In this document: piece by piece, positions 44,440 through 53,793 of the stretch
Layout of the letters: the number at the start of each line of letters is the position of its first letter
Position numbering within the stretch: position 1 is the first letter of the stretch
Origin: Chloracidobacterium validum
Lineage (GTDB): Bacteria > Acidobacteriota > Blastocatellia > Chloracidobacteriales > Chloracidobacteriaceae
Direction: 5' to 3'
NCBI RefSeq assembly: GCF_018304825.1
Contig: NZ_CP072648.1
Coordinates: 665,501-729,500 of the forward strand
DNA: 64,000 bases
The notes under the pieces: model-generated
Seen by the model: the letters and a program-made list of their open reading frames with translations, nothing else
The model's database searches: none
Told to the model about the DNA's origin: nothing
Made by a program: the position numbers and the translations under genes

Positions 44440-46938
44440 CTATCGCTTCGACAGCACGAACTGGTCGAGGCGATCAACCATCCATCCGTTGCCCACACGC
44501 CGGAGCGTTATCAATCCGGTGCCAGACTGTTCTTCCTTGGTGGCCGAAACGACGGTCACGTTGACATCGAGCAGGACGCGCTGTGCGTCAAGCCGTTCCA
44601 TGCGTGTGGCTTGGGTGGTCCAGGCGTCGGGCTTGGAAACGACGATACCCAAGACGAATTTTGCCGTATCTGGCCGAATGAAGCAGGTTTCCAGTGCCTT
44701 GGACGTTCCCGCGCGAATGGCCTTGTCCATGGTCGCAAGAAACGCGCGGATGTCCTCCTCCGGTGGCCGTGACTGCCCGGCGGCTACTTCGCTGCTCAGT
44801 AGTCCACGGCGTGCCTGTTCATCGAGCGTTGGGCCAGCCTCCATGTCAAACGCTGCTTTGTAGGCCATCCGTGCTTGGTCATAGGCCTGGCGGGTCATGG
44901 CCAGTTCACCCTCGACAAGCAGCGCCACTGCCAGCGGATAGCGGGAAGGCGGGTTGGCCTGGCGAATGGCTGTGATTTCTGCCATAGCCGCCTCACCCTT
45001 GCCCTGAAAAGCCAGAATTCGAGCCAGATAGGCGCGGGCCAGAGCAAAGCCCGGTTCACGGGCAATGGCCGCGCGCAACAGGCTTTCGGCTTCGGCCTGG
45101 CGTTGGGCCTCGGTCTCATTGGTTTTCAGCCGGCGTGTCAGTGTGGCTTCTGCATCCAGAACCAACCCAAAGGCATAGCGCTGTTCGGGCCGGGCGTCGT
45201 TATCGAACTGTTTGGAGTTGCGGTCGTAGCCAAAGCGTACCTGTGGGTAAACTTTTTCCGGGTCTAGCTCCACGCTGACAATGGTTGCCGAGGTTTCAAA
45301 GGTGGCGGTGGCATAGCCTTTGGAGGGCAGATCCACGGTAGTCGTCAGTTTTTCCCCCTTGTCGGTCACGGCGACGACCGGCAGCCGGGCGTCACCCGTG
45401 CCAAGGTTGCGCAGCGCGCAGCTCCAGCCCGGGCCATCCTCGCGTTTGACAGGAACACCAATCACGAAATCCGGTTCGCTGAGTTCCTCGAACCACTGTT
45501 TGAAAAAGTTGGCGCGGCGCTCGTCTGGCGGATCGCCAACGAGGCGGCTGCGCAACATGTCGTAGGTTGCCACACCGCTGGCGTCCAGGACGATGGACTT
45601 GACGGCAGCCAGCAACGTATCGCGTCCCACGAGGCGTTCTAGGAGCCGGAAGACAAGCGCGCCTTTGGTTGGCAGGCTGGCATAGTAGTCGGGCAAGGCC
45701 GGGTGTTGCAGGGTCAGAATCGGGTCAATGCCACGCTCAAAGCCTTGCTGTGAAACCCGAATGCCCGCCAACCTTCCATGGGCGAAGCTCCGCCGTAACC
45801 AGAAATCGCGCTCGGCAGCGGCTCCGTATTGCTGTTGAAGGTACTGTGCTGTGAGGTAGGCTGGCAGGGCATCGGCCAGCACGCCCCACCCACGCCCCCG
45901 CAGGCGGGTCTGTCCACCGAGCCAAGTCTGCGCAACATTAGCCGTCAGCCATTCGACAGTTTCAGCATCCAGTGTCGGACGTCGCAGGGTTGCCGCTTCG
46001 AGCACCACCACGCCTGGCGCGCTATAGCGTATGGCGCGGTCGGTATCGAAGTCCCGCCCCCGTAGCTCCGGGCTGCGGCGGTCGGCAACGACCCGCCGGG
46101 GAGTGGTCAACACCTGGAACTCACGCACCGGAACGGCTCCCCAGAGTGACTGGTAAAAGCCCAGAATCCGCGCAACCTCTTCGGCGAGGCGCTGGGCTTG
46201 TCGGGAACTTTCTTCCGGGAGTCCCCGCGTGCCATGGACGTTGACAACTGTTGGCTCACCACTGGCCGGCGTGAAGCGGCGCGTGACCGGTGGCGCCAAG
46301 GGCTGTACGAGTAGCCACGGTTCGCCGGCCAGTGATGAGGTGAAACTGATACTCCCGCCGGCTTCCTGTCGCGTGCCACTGGACCAGACTTCGCCATCGG
46401 TCGGCTTCGTAACGGTCAAGACGTATGGGGCGGTGTCGGGTCCATGGCTACTTTGGGGCAGATGGATGAAGGGCGTCCACCCGGCTTCCGGCAAAAGCAG
46501 GCTGTCGCCGGGCGTAAGGGCAGCGTAGTTGGTGCTTTCCCGGTACGTCAGTGTGTACACCAGTTTGGCCGTGACGTTTTTGCCCGGCCCAAGTGGTGGG
46601 GAGAGTTCCGCCACGTACGTGGCAATCGCGGTGTCACCCCCTGGTTGTTTCTTCTCATCCGTCGGCATGGGGCGGTCATTGACTGTAAAGGAGGTCACTT
46701 GGGCCGCTTTGGTGAGCCGCAAGGTGAGCGTCCGTGCTTCGGCTTGCTTGGCGATGTTGGTAAGTTCGAGGGTCGCCGTGACATCGGCGCTGTAATCCGC
46801 CGGCCGAAGCGTGACGTTGACGGTGGAACGAATGATTCCAAAGTCGGCGAACTCCTGAGCCTGGGCCACGCCAGTCGCCAGCCACAACCAGAACAGTCCG
46901 CCAAGCCAGTGCCAGGTAAAGCCTTGAAGTCGTTTCAT
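44440..46938 (-). CDS. M1-aminopeptidase-like protein lacking the zinc site, with C-terminal TPR
   Basis: An 832-residue exported protein (signal peptide ending ATGVAQA). Residues about 35-215 resemble the M1 N-terminal beta domain, and 245-480 the catalytic domain. The zinc motif is gone: where M1 enzymes have HELAHQW this has ANVAQTW (333-339), and the third ligand Glu in the NEGFA block is replaced by Asp (ADALPAY, 355-361). No HExxH occurs elsewhere. Residues about 600-720 are TPR-like (ESLLRAAIAREPGFALARAYLARILAFQGKGEAAMAEI), followed by a small alpha/beta domain at the end. It may be a binding or scaffold protein rather than a peptidase. Confidence 0.8.
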   Translation of the reverse strand: MKRLQGFTWHWLGGLFWLWLATGVAQAQEFADFGIIRSTVNVTLRPADYSADVTATLELTNIAKQAEARTLTLRLTKAAQVTSFTVNDRPMPTDEKKQPGGDTAIATYVAELSPPLGPGKNVTAKLVYTLTYRESTNYAALTPGDSLLLPEAGWTPFIHLPQSSHGPDTAPYVLTVTKPTDGEVWSSGTRQEAGGSISFTSSLAGEPWLLVQPLAPPVTRRFTPASGEPTVVNVHGTRGLPEESSRQAQRLAEEVARILGFYQSLWGAVPVREFQVLTTPRRVVADRRSPELRGRDFDTDRAIRYSAPGVVVLEAATLRRPTLDAETVEWLTANVAQTWLGGQTRLRGRGWGVLADALPAYLTAQYLQQQYGAAAERDFWLRRSFAHGRLAGIRVSQQGFERGIDPILTLQHPALPDYYASLPTKGALVFRLLERLVGRDTLLAAVKSIVLDASGVATYDMLRSRLVGDPPDERRANFFKQWFEELSEPDFVIGVPVKREDGPGWSCALRNLGTGDARLPVVAVTDKGEKLTTTVDLPSKGYATATFETSATIVSVELDPEKVYPQVRFGYDRNSKQFDNDARPEQRYAFGLVLDAEATLTRRLKTNETEAQRQAEAESLLRAAIAREPGFALARAYLARILAFQGKGEAAMAEITAIRQANPPSRYPLAVALLVEGELAMTRQAYDQARMAYKAAFDMEAGPTLDEQARRGLLSSEVAAGQSRPPEEDIRAFLATMDKAIRAGTSKALETCFIRPDTAKFVLGIVVSKPDAWTTQATRMERLDAQRVLLDVNVTVVSATKEEQSGTGLITLRRVGNGWMVDRLDQFVLSKR

Positions 46939-47135
46939 CAGAGATTGAACTTAGGTGATTTAGCAGGTAGAAGATTTGGTCGCCGTGCGACACAGTGGCT
47001 AGACGCCGTTAGGCAAACCTACTATGGTTGCCTGCGTTTCTCCCACCTTTTCTTGCGCTGAATGACTGACCTGATGCCAGTCCCCGGTAGTGCAATGAGG
47101 TGGTTTTCCCGCAAGTTTTCCTGGGGTTTGCCGCC

Positions 47136-47984
47136 ATGGCTTGGTTTAGACGTAAACGCAACATCACCGATGAAACACCACCGGCTGACCGCAAGGTTCG
47201 GACTGAAGGTCTTTTTGTCAAGTGCCCGGCCTGTGGCACGACGCACTTCAAAAAAGACCTTGAAGCCAACCTAAACGTCTGCCCAAACTGCGGCCACCAC
47301 ATGAAGTGGCCGACGCGACAGCGCCTGGCCCATCTTTTTGATGATGGGCAATACACAACCTTTGACGACAACATTGTTTCGACCGACATTCTGGAGTTTT
47401 TTGATACCAAGTCCTACGCCGACCGGATTGTTCAAGCGCGGAAGAGCACGGGTTTCAACGATGCGATTGTCTGCGCTGAAGGAAATCTCGGAGGACGACC
47501 CCTGATTGGCTGCGTCATGGTGATGGAGTTCATCGGTGGGAGCATGGGGTCAGTGGTTGGCGAAAAAGTCACCCGCGCCATTGAGCGGGCAATTGCTAAA
47601 CAGCGACCGCTCGTCATCGTTTCCGCTTCCGGCGGCGCGCGCATGATGGAAGGCACGTATAGCCTGATGCAACTTGCTAAAATCTGCGGCGCGTTAGCCC
47701 GTTTGGATGCTGCCCGCGTGCCTTATATTTCCGTACTGACCGATCCAACGACGGGTGGCGTCACGGCCAGTTTTGCCATGCTTGGCGACATCAATATCGC
47801 CGAACCGGGTGCGCTCATCGGTTTTGCCGGACCGCGCGTCATCGAGCAAACCATCCGCCAGAAGCTTCCCGTCGGATTTCAACGTTCGGAGTTTCTTCTG
47901 GAGCACGGCATGCTTGACGCCGTCGTGGACCGCCGCGACCTGCGGAAGTTCCTCATCGATGCACTGGCTTTCATGGCGCACTGA
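47136..47984 (+). CDS. accD: acetyl-CoA carboxylase carboxyltransferase subunit beta
   Basis: Transfers the carboxyl group from biotin to acetyl-CoA as a partner of AccA, the first committed step of fatty-acid synthesis. From ATG 47136 (MAWFRRKRNITDETPP) it has 282 residues. The N-terminal zinc ribbon has Cys30, Cys33, Cys49 and Cys52. The crotonase-like core shows GGSMGSVVGEKVTRAIE, VSASGGARMMEGTYSLMQLAK, PYISVLTDPTTGGVTASFAMLGDI and AGPRVIEQTI. accA, accB and accC are not near. Confidence 0.97.
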   Translation: MAWFRRKRNITDETPPADRKVRTEGLFVKCPACGTTHFKKDLEANLNVCPNCGHHMKWPTRQRLAHLFDDGQYTTFDDNIVSTDILEFFDTKSYADRIVQARKSTGFNDAIVCAEGNLGGRPLIGCVMVMEFIGGSMGSVVGEKVTRAIERAIAKQRPLVIVSASGGARMMEGTYSLMQLAKICGALARLDAARVPYISVLTDPTTGGVTASFAMLGDINIAEPGALIGFAGPRVIEQTIRQKLPVGFQRSEFLLEHGMLDAVVDRRDLRKFLIDALAFMAH

Positions 47985-48058
47985 TTCAACCAAGCTGCCG
48001 CGTCACAATGCTGACAAGGCCCGGTCTTCAAGGCAAAATCTCATTGGGAGAGTTTGGA

Positions 48059-48991
48059 ATGCTGTCTTGTTTCTCAAGTCAACGGTTGACGCTCGTCCTG
48101 GTCGGTTTGGCGCTTGCCACAACGAGTTTCTTCGTCCGGCCGGTGCCGGGCGTTGTTATTTTGGATAGTGCCTGGCGTAAACACGGGGGCAACGCCGACA
48201 ACAAGCCGGCCGGCTTCGCCAAGCATATTGCGCTCGCTAATCAACCGCAGTTTCGCGCAACCATCCAACTGGTTGGTGAAAGTGCTGGCGCGTCTGGAAC
48301 CTGGATTGGTAACGACGCCAAACATGGTTACGTCCTGACGGCGGGCCACAACTTCACCAAGGGTGGCAATGCCACTGAGTATGCGTACGTTGCTACGGAT
48401 GGCACGACCTACAAGGGGGTTGAGCTTATCGTTCATCCGGCGTGGAATGGCGACAACAACACCCGCACGGGCTATGACTTTGCCATTGTCGTCTTAGATC
48501 GCCCAGTCAGAGGTGTTGGGCAACCGGCGCTGCTTTACGCTGGCTCAGATGAGATGGATCGGCTTTGTACCATTGTCGGTTATGGCATGCGCGGTACTGG
48601 TTCCTCAGGCGAACAGGCCGACTACTACGACGACGACAACCCCAAAGCTGCTGCGCAGAACCTGATTGAAAATGTAACTGAAGCGGTCAAACCGCTGCCC
48701 AGCGATGAAGACGGCGGCAACTACCTTGGGATAGACTTCGATAAAGAAGACGGAAGCGCCAAGAACACCTACGGCGACCCGACGCCGGTGAATGAGTATG
48801 AGGGCGCGTTGGGTTCAGGCGATAGCGGTGGTTCCTGCTGGATGGAGTACGATAGGCAGTGGTGCGTTATCGGCGTCAATGCCAATGGTGACACTTCGAC
48901 ATACGGCGCAGTGTCGTATTTTGCTCGTGTCTCCGGAGAGGTAGCGTGGATCAAGTCGGTCTTTCCGGGCGCAAAGTTTATTGGTAACTAA
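48059..48991 (+). CDS. exported trypsin-like serine protease
   Basis: From ATG 48059 (MLSCFSSQRLTLVLVGLALATT) the protein has 310 residues, beginning with a signal peptide. The chymotrypsin-fold triad is intact: His97 in LTAGHNF, Asp140 in GYDFAIVVLD and Ser256 in LGSGDSGGSCW. Between Asp and Ser lies an Asp/Glu-rich stretch (DYYDDDNPKAAAQ...FDKEDGSAKN) that may bind calcium. Most likely secreted. An upstream ATG at 48008 is less likely as it precedes the signal peptide by 17 residues. Confidence 0.9.
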   Translation: MLSCFSSQRLTLVLVGLALATTSFFVRPVPGVVILDSAWRKHGGNADNKPAGFAKHIALANQPQFRATIQLVGESAGASGTWIGNDAKHGYVLTAGHNFTKGGNATEYAYVATDGTTYKGVELIVHPAWNGDNNTRTGYDFAIVVLDRPVRGVGQPALLYAGSDEMDRLCTIVGYGMRGTGSSGEQADYYDDDNPKAAAQNLIENVTEAVKPLPSDEDGGNYLGIDFDKEDGSAKNTYGDPTPVNEYEGALGSGDSGGSCWMEYDRQWCVIGVNANGDTSTYGAVSYFARVSGEVAWIKSVFPGAKFIGN

Positions 48992-49021
48992 GTCTCGTGA
49001 CTGACAGTCCCAGGCTCAAGC

Positions 49022-50353
49022 GTGAATTTTGAAGCATCGGTCGGGTATTTGTATTCATTAGGCAATGAGGTCACGACCATGAAGCTTGGTCTTGACGCAG
49101 TTGCCACCCTATTGGATGCGCTCGGCCGTCCAGACCGCGCGTTCAGCGCCATCCACGTTGCTGGAACCAATGGCAAAGGCTCAACCTGCGCATTTCTGGC
49201 CAGCATTCTGCGCAGAGCCGGCTTGCAAGTTGGGCTATATACCTCACCGCACTTAATCAGCCTCACCGAGCGTATTCGGTTCAACGACCGAGATATTGCT
49301 GAAGGCGACTTTGCGCGTGTCATGACGCATGTTCGTGACGCGGTTGAAGCCTTACTGAAGCAGGGCCGCTTGCTCGCTCGACCAACCTTCTTCGAGCATC
49401 TGACAGCAGCAGCATTTTGTTATTTTGCGGAACGGTCGCCGGATGTGGTTGTGGTCGAAGTTGGGCTTGGTGGCCGACTTGACGCAACCAATGTGCTCGT
49501 CCCGGCTGCCTCAGTTATCAGCTCCATCGGAGATGACCACCGCGAGTGGCTTGGCCCGACGCTGACGCACATTGCCCGTGAAAAAGCAGGCATCATCAAG
49601 CCTGGTGTACCGGTGTACATTGCCGACACGCAGCCTGAAGAAGCCCGCCAAGCGCTTGCCCAAGCGGCCCTCGAAAGGCAATGCGAACCAAGGTGGGTCG
49701 AGCCGCTCGACATCATTTGTTATGACACAACTGGTCGCCCTGTGGTCTGCCTTGACAGTCAGACGTCACGAACCTATGGGCGAGAATGTCGTCTGGCGTT
49801 GCATGGCCGTCACCAGTCTCAGAATGCCGCGTTGGCAACTCGTGTGGCGCAGGATTACCTGCGGGTGCTCGATATGAGCGATGGCGCGGTCGAAGAAGCT
49901 GTATGTTCCGGGCTTGAACAGACCCACTGGCCAGGCCGCTTGCAATGGATAGACGGAAATCCACCGATCCTGCTGGATGGCGCGCATAATCCAGAAGGTG
50001 TACAGGCATTGGCCGACTTCCTTGAAACGACTTGCCGGCGGCGACCGGTCACCACTGTTTTTGCTGCTATGCGTGATAAGCCGGTGATCGAGTTGCTGTC
50101 TCCGTTGGCGACCATCGCCGAGCGGTTGATTGTGACGGAAGTGACCGGACAATCACGCGCGATGCCATGCGACAGCCTGGAAGTCATTGCCCTCGGGTAT
50201 TGGCTTCCGTCGAATGTGATCCAGTCCCCAGATGTCGCTACGGCGCTGAGGCTGGCGCGCGCGTCAACCCCCCCGGATGGTCTGATTGTCGTGTATGGGT
50301 CAATCTACTTGATTGGCGAAGTCCTGAGCTTACTTCAGTGCCAAGGCGCATAA
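49022..50353 (+). CDS. folC: bifunctional folylpolyglutamate synthase/dihydrofolate synthase
   Basis: Adds glutamate to dihydropteroate and to reduced folates. The 443 residues have the Mur-ligase fold: VAGTNGKGSTCAFLASIL (P-loop at about 47-54), GLYTSPHLISLTERIRFND, the EVGLGGRLDATNVL motif, GDDHREWLGPTLTHIAREKAGIIKPG and GAHNPEGVQAL in the C-terminal domain. It starts at a GTG; the later ATG at 49079 would cut off the N-terminal helix. bioD begins eight bases after the stop, so the two are probably in one transcript. Confidence 0.96.
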   Translation: MNFEASVGYLYSLGNEVTTMKLGLDAVATLLDALGRPDRAFSAIHVAGTNGKGSTCAFLASILRRAGLQVGLYTSPHLISLTERIRFNDRDIAEGDFARVMTHVRDAVEALLKQGRLLARPTFFEHLTAAAFCYFAERSPDVVVVEVGLGGRLDATNVLVPAASVISSIGDDHREWLGPTLTHIAREKAGIIKPGVPVYIADTQPEEARQALAQAALERQCEPRWVEPLDIICYDTTGRPVVCLDSQTSRTYGRECRLALHGRHQSQNAALATRVAQDYLRVLDMSDGAVEEAVCSGLEQTHWPGRLQWIDGNPPILLDGAHNPEGVQALADFLETTCRRRPVTTVFAAMRDKPVIELLSPLATIAERLIVTEVTGQSRAMPCDSLEVIALGYWLPSNVIQSPDVATALRLARASTPPDGLIVVYGSIYLIGEVLSLLQCQGA

Positions 50354-50361
50354 CGCATGCC

Positions 50362-51075
50362 ATGACGCAAACCTTCTTTGTGACCGGAACCGATACGGGC
50401 GTTGGCAAAACGGCAGTGACCTGCGCATTGGTACGGTCTCTGACGGCTGCCGGGTATCGCGCGCGCGCCATCAAACCGATTGAAACTGGTTGCGCCGTGA
50501 GCGCTGACGGTGAACTGCTTCCGGCTGACGCGTTAGCGCATCGGGCCGCCTCTGGTCTTGCCGAGCTGCCGCTCGAGCGGTTTATCCGCTACCGGCTGCG
50601 TGAGCCGCTGGCGCCGGCGGTTGCGGCCGAGCGCGCCGGTGTTGACCTTGACATTAGCACTTGCCTGGAGCTGATACGTACGGCCCAAACTGAAACGGAT
50701 ATTCTTTTGGTCGAGGGGGCCGGAGGATTGCTGGTTCCCTTCACGGGAACAGCGCGGAACGGTTATCAAACCGTGGCCGATGTTATTGAGACGCTTGGCG
50801 TTCCCGTTTTAGTTGTGGCGCGGGCGCGGCTGGGAACGCTCAACCACGTCCTGCTGACGTGGGAGGAGCTGCGGCGGCGGAACCTGGTTTGCGCCGGGGT
50901 GATCCTCAATGATGTTGATGCGGAAGCCGGTTTGGAGCGTGAGGATAACGCGCGCGTGCTGCGCACATTTGGCGTCCCGGTGCTGGCTGAATTACCATAC
51001 ACCGCGCACCTCGAATCGCACCTTGCTGATGTCGTGCGCTGCATTACCGGATCTCCCCGCCGTGAACGGAGCTAA
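50362..51075 (+). CDS. bioD: dethiobiotin synthetase
   Basis: Closes the ureido ring of dethiobiotin from diaminopelargonate, CO2 and ATP. From ATG 50362 the protein has 237 residues with the P-loop GTDTGVGKT (9-17), KPIETG (38-43), and VEGAGGLLVPF (117-127). The frame extends upstream but only as overlap with folC. No other bio gene is in the window. The next gene starts six bases after its stop. Confidence 0.96.
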   Translation: MTQTFFVTGTDTGVGKTAVTCALVRSLTAAGYRARAIKPIETGCAVSADGELLPADALAHRAASGLAELPLERFIRYRLREPLAPAVAAERAGVDLDISTCLELIRTAQTETDILLVEGAGGLLVPFTGTARNGYQTVADVIETLGVPVLVVARARLGTLNHVLLTWEELRRRNLVCAGVILNDVDAEAGLEREDNARVLRTFGVPVLAELPYTAHLESHLADVVRCITGSPRRERS

Positions 51076-51081
51076 ACGATC

Positions 51082-52038
51082 ATGACCGAGGCGCGCACGC
51101 TCTATCCGCCAATTGAACCCTATATGACTGGCATGTTACCGGTTTCGGCGCTGCACACGCTTTACTACGAAGTGAGTGGCAATCCGCAGGGGAAGCCCGT
51201 TGTGTTCCTGCATGGCGGGCCGGGTGGCGGCACATCGCCTGACCACCGGCGCTATTTTGACCCGGAACGCTATCGCATCGTGCTGTTTGACCAGCGTGGA
51301 GCCGGTAAAAGCACGCCTTACGCCTGCCTCGAAGAAAACACGACCTGGGATTTGGTGGCTGACATCGAGCAGCTACGCCAGCACCTAGACGTGGAGAAAT
51401 GGGTAGTGTTTGGCGGTTCCTGGGGCAGCACGCTCGCGCTCGCGTATGCGGAGACGCATCCAGATCGGGTGCGCGGGCTGGTGCTGCGTGGGATTTTTCT
51501 ATGCCGGAAAAAGGAAATTGATTGGTTTTACCAGGAGGGTGCCAACGCCTTGTTTCCCGATGCCTGGGAACCGTATGTCACCTTGATTCCACCCGATGAG
51601 CGCCATGATCTGGTTGCTGCCTATTACCGCCGACTGACGAGTGACGATGAGGAACTGCGCCACGCGGCAGCCCGGGCCTGGAGTGTTTGGGAAGGCAGCA
51701 CATCCAAACTGCTGCCTGACCCAGAACTCGTCAAGGATTTTGACGAGCGCTCACTGGCCATTGCGCGCATCGAGTGTCATTACTTCATCAACCGCATCTT
51801 TATGGAATCCGAGCACTACTTGATTGAACATGTGCACCGGATTCGCCACATTCCGACCGTCATCGTGCAGGGGCGGTACGATGTGGTGTGCCCGATGATG
51901 ACGGCCTGGGACCTCCACAAGGCTTTTCCTGAAGCTGATTTTCAGATTATTGCCAATGCCGGACACTCGGCGTCCGAGCCGGGCACGACTGCCGCACTCG
52001 TAGCGGCGACGGATCGCTTCGCTTTGCTGCCTGACTAG
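51082..52038 (+). CDS. pip: proline iminopeptidase (S33 family)
   Basis: Cleaves N-terminal proline from peptides. The 318-residue alpha/beta hydrolase begins YPPIEPYMTGMLPVSALHTLYYEVSGNPQGKPVVFLHGGPGGGTS, typical of Pip, with the HGGPGGG oxyanion motif, FDQRGAGKSTP, the nucleophile Ser in VVFGGSWGSTLALAYAETHP, the Asp in VQGRYDVVCPMM and the His in ANAGHSASEPG. It is most likely the last or middle gene of the folC-bioD-pip run, and the SpoIID-like gene follows after 22 bases. Confidence 0.96.
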   Translation: MTEARTLYPPIEPYMTGMLPVSALHTLYYEVSGNPQGKPVVFLHGGPGGGTSPDHRRYFDPERYRIVLFDQRGAGKSTPYACLEENTTWDLVADIEQLRQHLDVEKWVVFGGSWGSTLALAYAETHPDRVRGLVLRGIFLCRKKEIDWFYQEGANALFPDAWEPYVTLIPPDERHDLVAAYYRRLTSDDEELRHAAARAWSVWEGSTSKLLPDPELVKDFDERSLAIARIECHYFINRIFMESEHYLIEHVHRIRHIPTVIVQGRYDVVCPMMTAWDLHKAFPEADFQIIANAGHSASEPGTTAALVAATDRFALLPD

Positions 52039-52060
52039 TCACTCGCAGCCTGGACTGCCT

Positions 52061-53317
52061 ATGGCCGGACGGCGTCTTTCCAGATGGGGCAGGGTTTGGC
52101 TGGCCGGGCTGTGGTGGCTGGCCCTACCGTTCACTGTCACCGAAAGCCATGGCTGTTCTTTAGCTGCCCATGCCACCTTGCCGGTCACGTTGCGGATGGG
52201 TGTGTTCACGCTTTTTCAGCCCCGGTTCGTCTGGCTTCGCGCCCATGACCGACCGGCTGCACTTCAGCTTACAGGACAGACATTTCGCCTCTCGCCACAG
52301 ATGACCTGCCGCATCGAGCATACCGCGTCGGGACTGGTGATTTGGCAGGGGAACCAACTGATGGCCGCTAGCGATCGCTTGACGGTTGCGGCCGCGGACG
52401 TGACCTTGGAGGTGGTTGGTCGGAAAACGCGCGTGCAGCGCCAGTTTCAGGGTACGCTCGCCATCACGGCGCTCGAAAAATGCCTTCAACTGGTTGTGAC
52501 CCAGCCGGTTGACGCGGTTGTGGCGGCGGTGGTGAGCGCGGAGTTGCCACCCGACGCGCCGCTTGAAGCCAGCAAGGCGCTGGCAATCGTGGTTCGCAGC
52601 TATGTGGCGCATCAGGTCGGACGGCATGCCGGCGAAGGCTTCGATCTTTGTGACTCAACCCATTGCCAACTGTTTCTGGGCGACCAGTGGATTCGCCAGG
52701 AAGCCGGTGGCAAGACCGGCGGGAAGCTTTCGGTAGTGGCGCAAAAGGTGGCCGCCGATACGGCCGGGGAGGTTCTCCAAAACGTGGACGCCACCATCTA
52801 TTCAGCCTATTTCGCGGCCTGTTGTGGCGGGCGGACAACCTCCCCGGACGTGGCTTTCGGCGCCGGACTTGACCAGTCCGGCGTCGCGTGTCGCTGGTGC
52901 AAGGCATCACGGTTTTTTACCTGGACGCGCCAAGTTGACCGCCGACGCCTCGCCAGAGCCTTGCTTGCCGAAACATCCGTGACCGACGACATCCGAATTG
53001 AAGTTGCCAACCGCACGGCGGATGGCTTTGTTGCAAGCTTGGCCGTCACCATCGGGTCGCGGCAAATAGTTGTGCCGAACCACCGGTTTCGCCACCTTGT
53101 CGGACAACAGTTAGGTTGGAACCTCGTGCTTTCGAGTCGGTATGTCATTGAACCGCGCGGAGACGCGCTGGTTTTACGTGGTCACGGTTTTGGCCACCAC
53201 GTTGGGCTTTGTCTGGATGGGTCCCTCGCCCAGGCGCGGGCTGGACGCACCCACCAAGACATCCTGAGGTACTACTTTCCACAAGCTACTGTCGGGCCGT
53301 GCCGAGTGGGACGTTAG
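52061..53317 (+). CDS. SpoIID/LytB-domain protein, exported
   Basis: A 418-residue protein with an N-terminal hydrophobic signal (VWLAGLWWLALPFTVTESHG). Residues about 150-415 contain the SpoIID/LytB domain: PLEASKALAIVVRSYVAHQVGRHAGEGFDLCDSTHCQLFLGD, then AYFAACCGGRTTSPDVAFG and the end motif LVLRGHGFGHHVGLCLDGSLAQARAGRTHQDILRYYFP. In Bacillus, SpoIID is a lytic transglycosylase that acts on denuded glycan. In non-sporulating bacteria these proteins are thought to remodel peptidoglycan; that role is inferred here. Confidence 0.9.
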   Translation: MAGRRLSRWGRVWLAGLWWLALPFTVTESHGCSLAAHATLPVTLRMGVFTLFQPRFVWLRAHDRPAALQLTGQTFRLSPQMTCRIEHTASGLVIWQGNQLMAASDRLTVAAADVTLEVVGRKTRVQRQFQGTLAITALEKCLQLVVTQPVDAVVAAVVSAELPPDAPLEASKALAIVVRSYVAHQVGRHAGEGFDLCDSTHCQLFLGDQWIRQEAGGKTGGKLSVVAQKVAADTAGEVLQNVDATIYSAYFAACCGGRTTSPDVAFGAGLDQSGVACRWCKASRFFTWTRQVDRRRLARALLAETSVTDDIRIEVANRTADGFVASLAVTIGSRQIVVPNHRFRHLVGQQLGWNLVLSSRYVIEPRGDALVLRGHGFGHHVGLCLDGSLAQARAGRTHQDILRYYFPQATVGPCRVGR

Positions 53318-53326
53318 GCAACTTGG

Positions 53327-53752
53327 CTAGGACTGCTCGCTCCGTGCTTTGAGGCCTGAGACTTCTGTCCTCAGCAGGTTTTCGGTCAGGTCTTTGAGAA
53401 ACCGCCCGATGAGCCATCCGAGCCAGCCTTCGACACGGAAGCTCACTTCGGCGCGAGCGCCGCCCTCCGGTCTCGGCACGACGAGATGATCGGCCGTGAC
53501 CGTGAAGCCGGTCGAACGAGTTGCCCAGGTGAAACGCCGGCGCGGTTCCCAGTAGGTCATGCGCCAGACGACCGGTTGTGCGCTCATCCGCTGGATGGAG
53601 ACGCTTGACCCAACCCCAACTGGGGCCATATCAAGCCGCTTGACATGCTGTATGGTGGGCGTCCACTCAGGCCAGCGTTCAAAGTCAGTCCAAACTTGCC
53701 AAACACGCCGTGGTTCCGCTGCGATGTCAACTGCCACCGTGAATGCTGGCAT
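53327..53752 (-). CDS. SRPBCC (START-like) family protein
   Basis: A 141-residue single-domain protein with the SRPBCC pattern VDIAAEPRRVWQVWTDFERWPEWTPTIQHVKRL, a central strand run (SVSIQRMSAQPVVWRMTYWEPRRRFTWAT) and a long C-terminal helix (GWLIGRFLKDLTENLLRTEVSGLKARSE). Such proteins bind hydrophobic ligands in a deep pocket. Ligand unknown. The gene is 41 bases downstream of the peroxiredoxin gene on the same strand. Confidence 0.85.
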   Translation of the reverse strand: MPAFTVAVDIAAEPRRVWQVWTDFERWPEWTPTIQHVKRLDMAPVGVGSSVSIQRMSAQPVVWRMTYWEPRRRFTWATRSTGFTVTADHLVVPRPEGGARAEVSFRVEGWLGWLIGRFLKDLTENLLRTEVSGLKARSEQS

Positions 53753-53793
53753 CGGTTATAACCCTTCGTTGCCCCAGATGACCAAGCCGTGCT

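Noticed and set aside
50167-50361. N-terminal extension of bioD into folC
   Set aside because: The extra residues overlap folC out of frame and precede the normal BioD start MTQTFFVTGTDTG.
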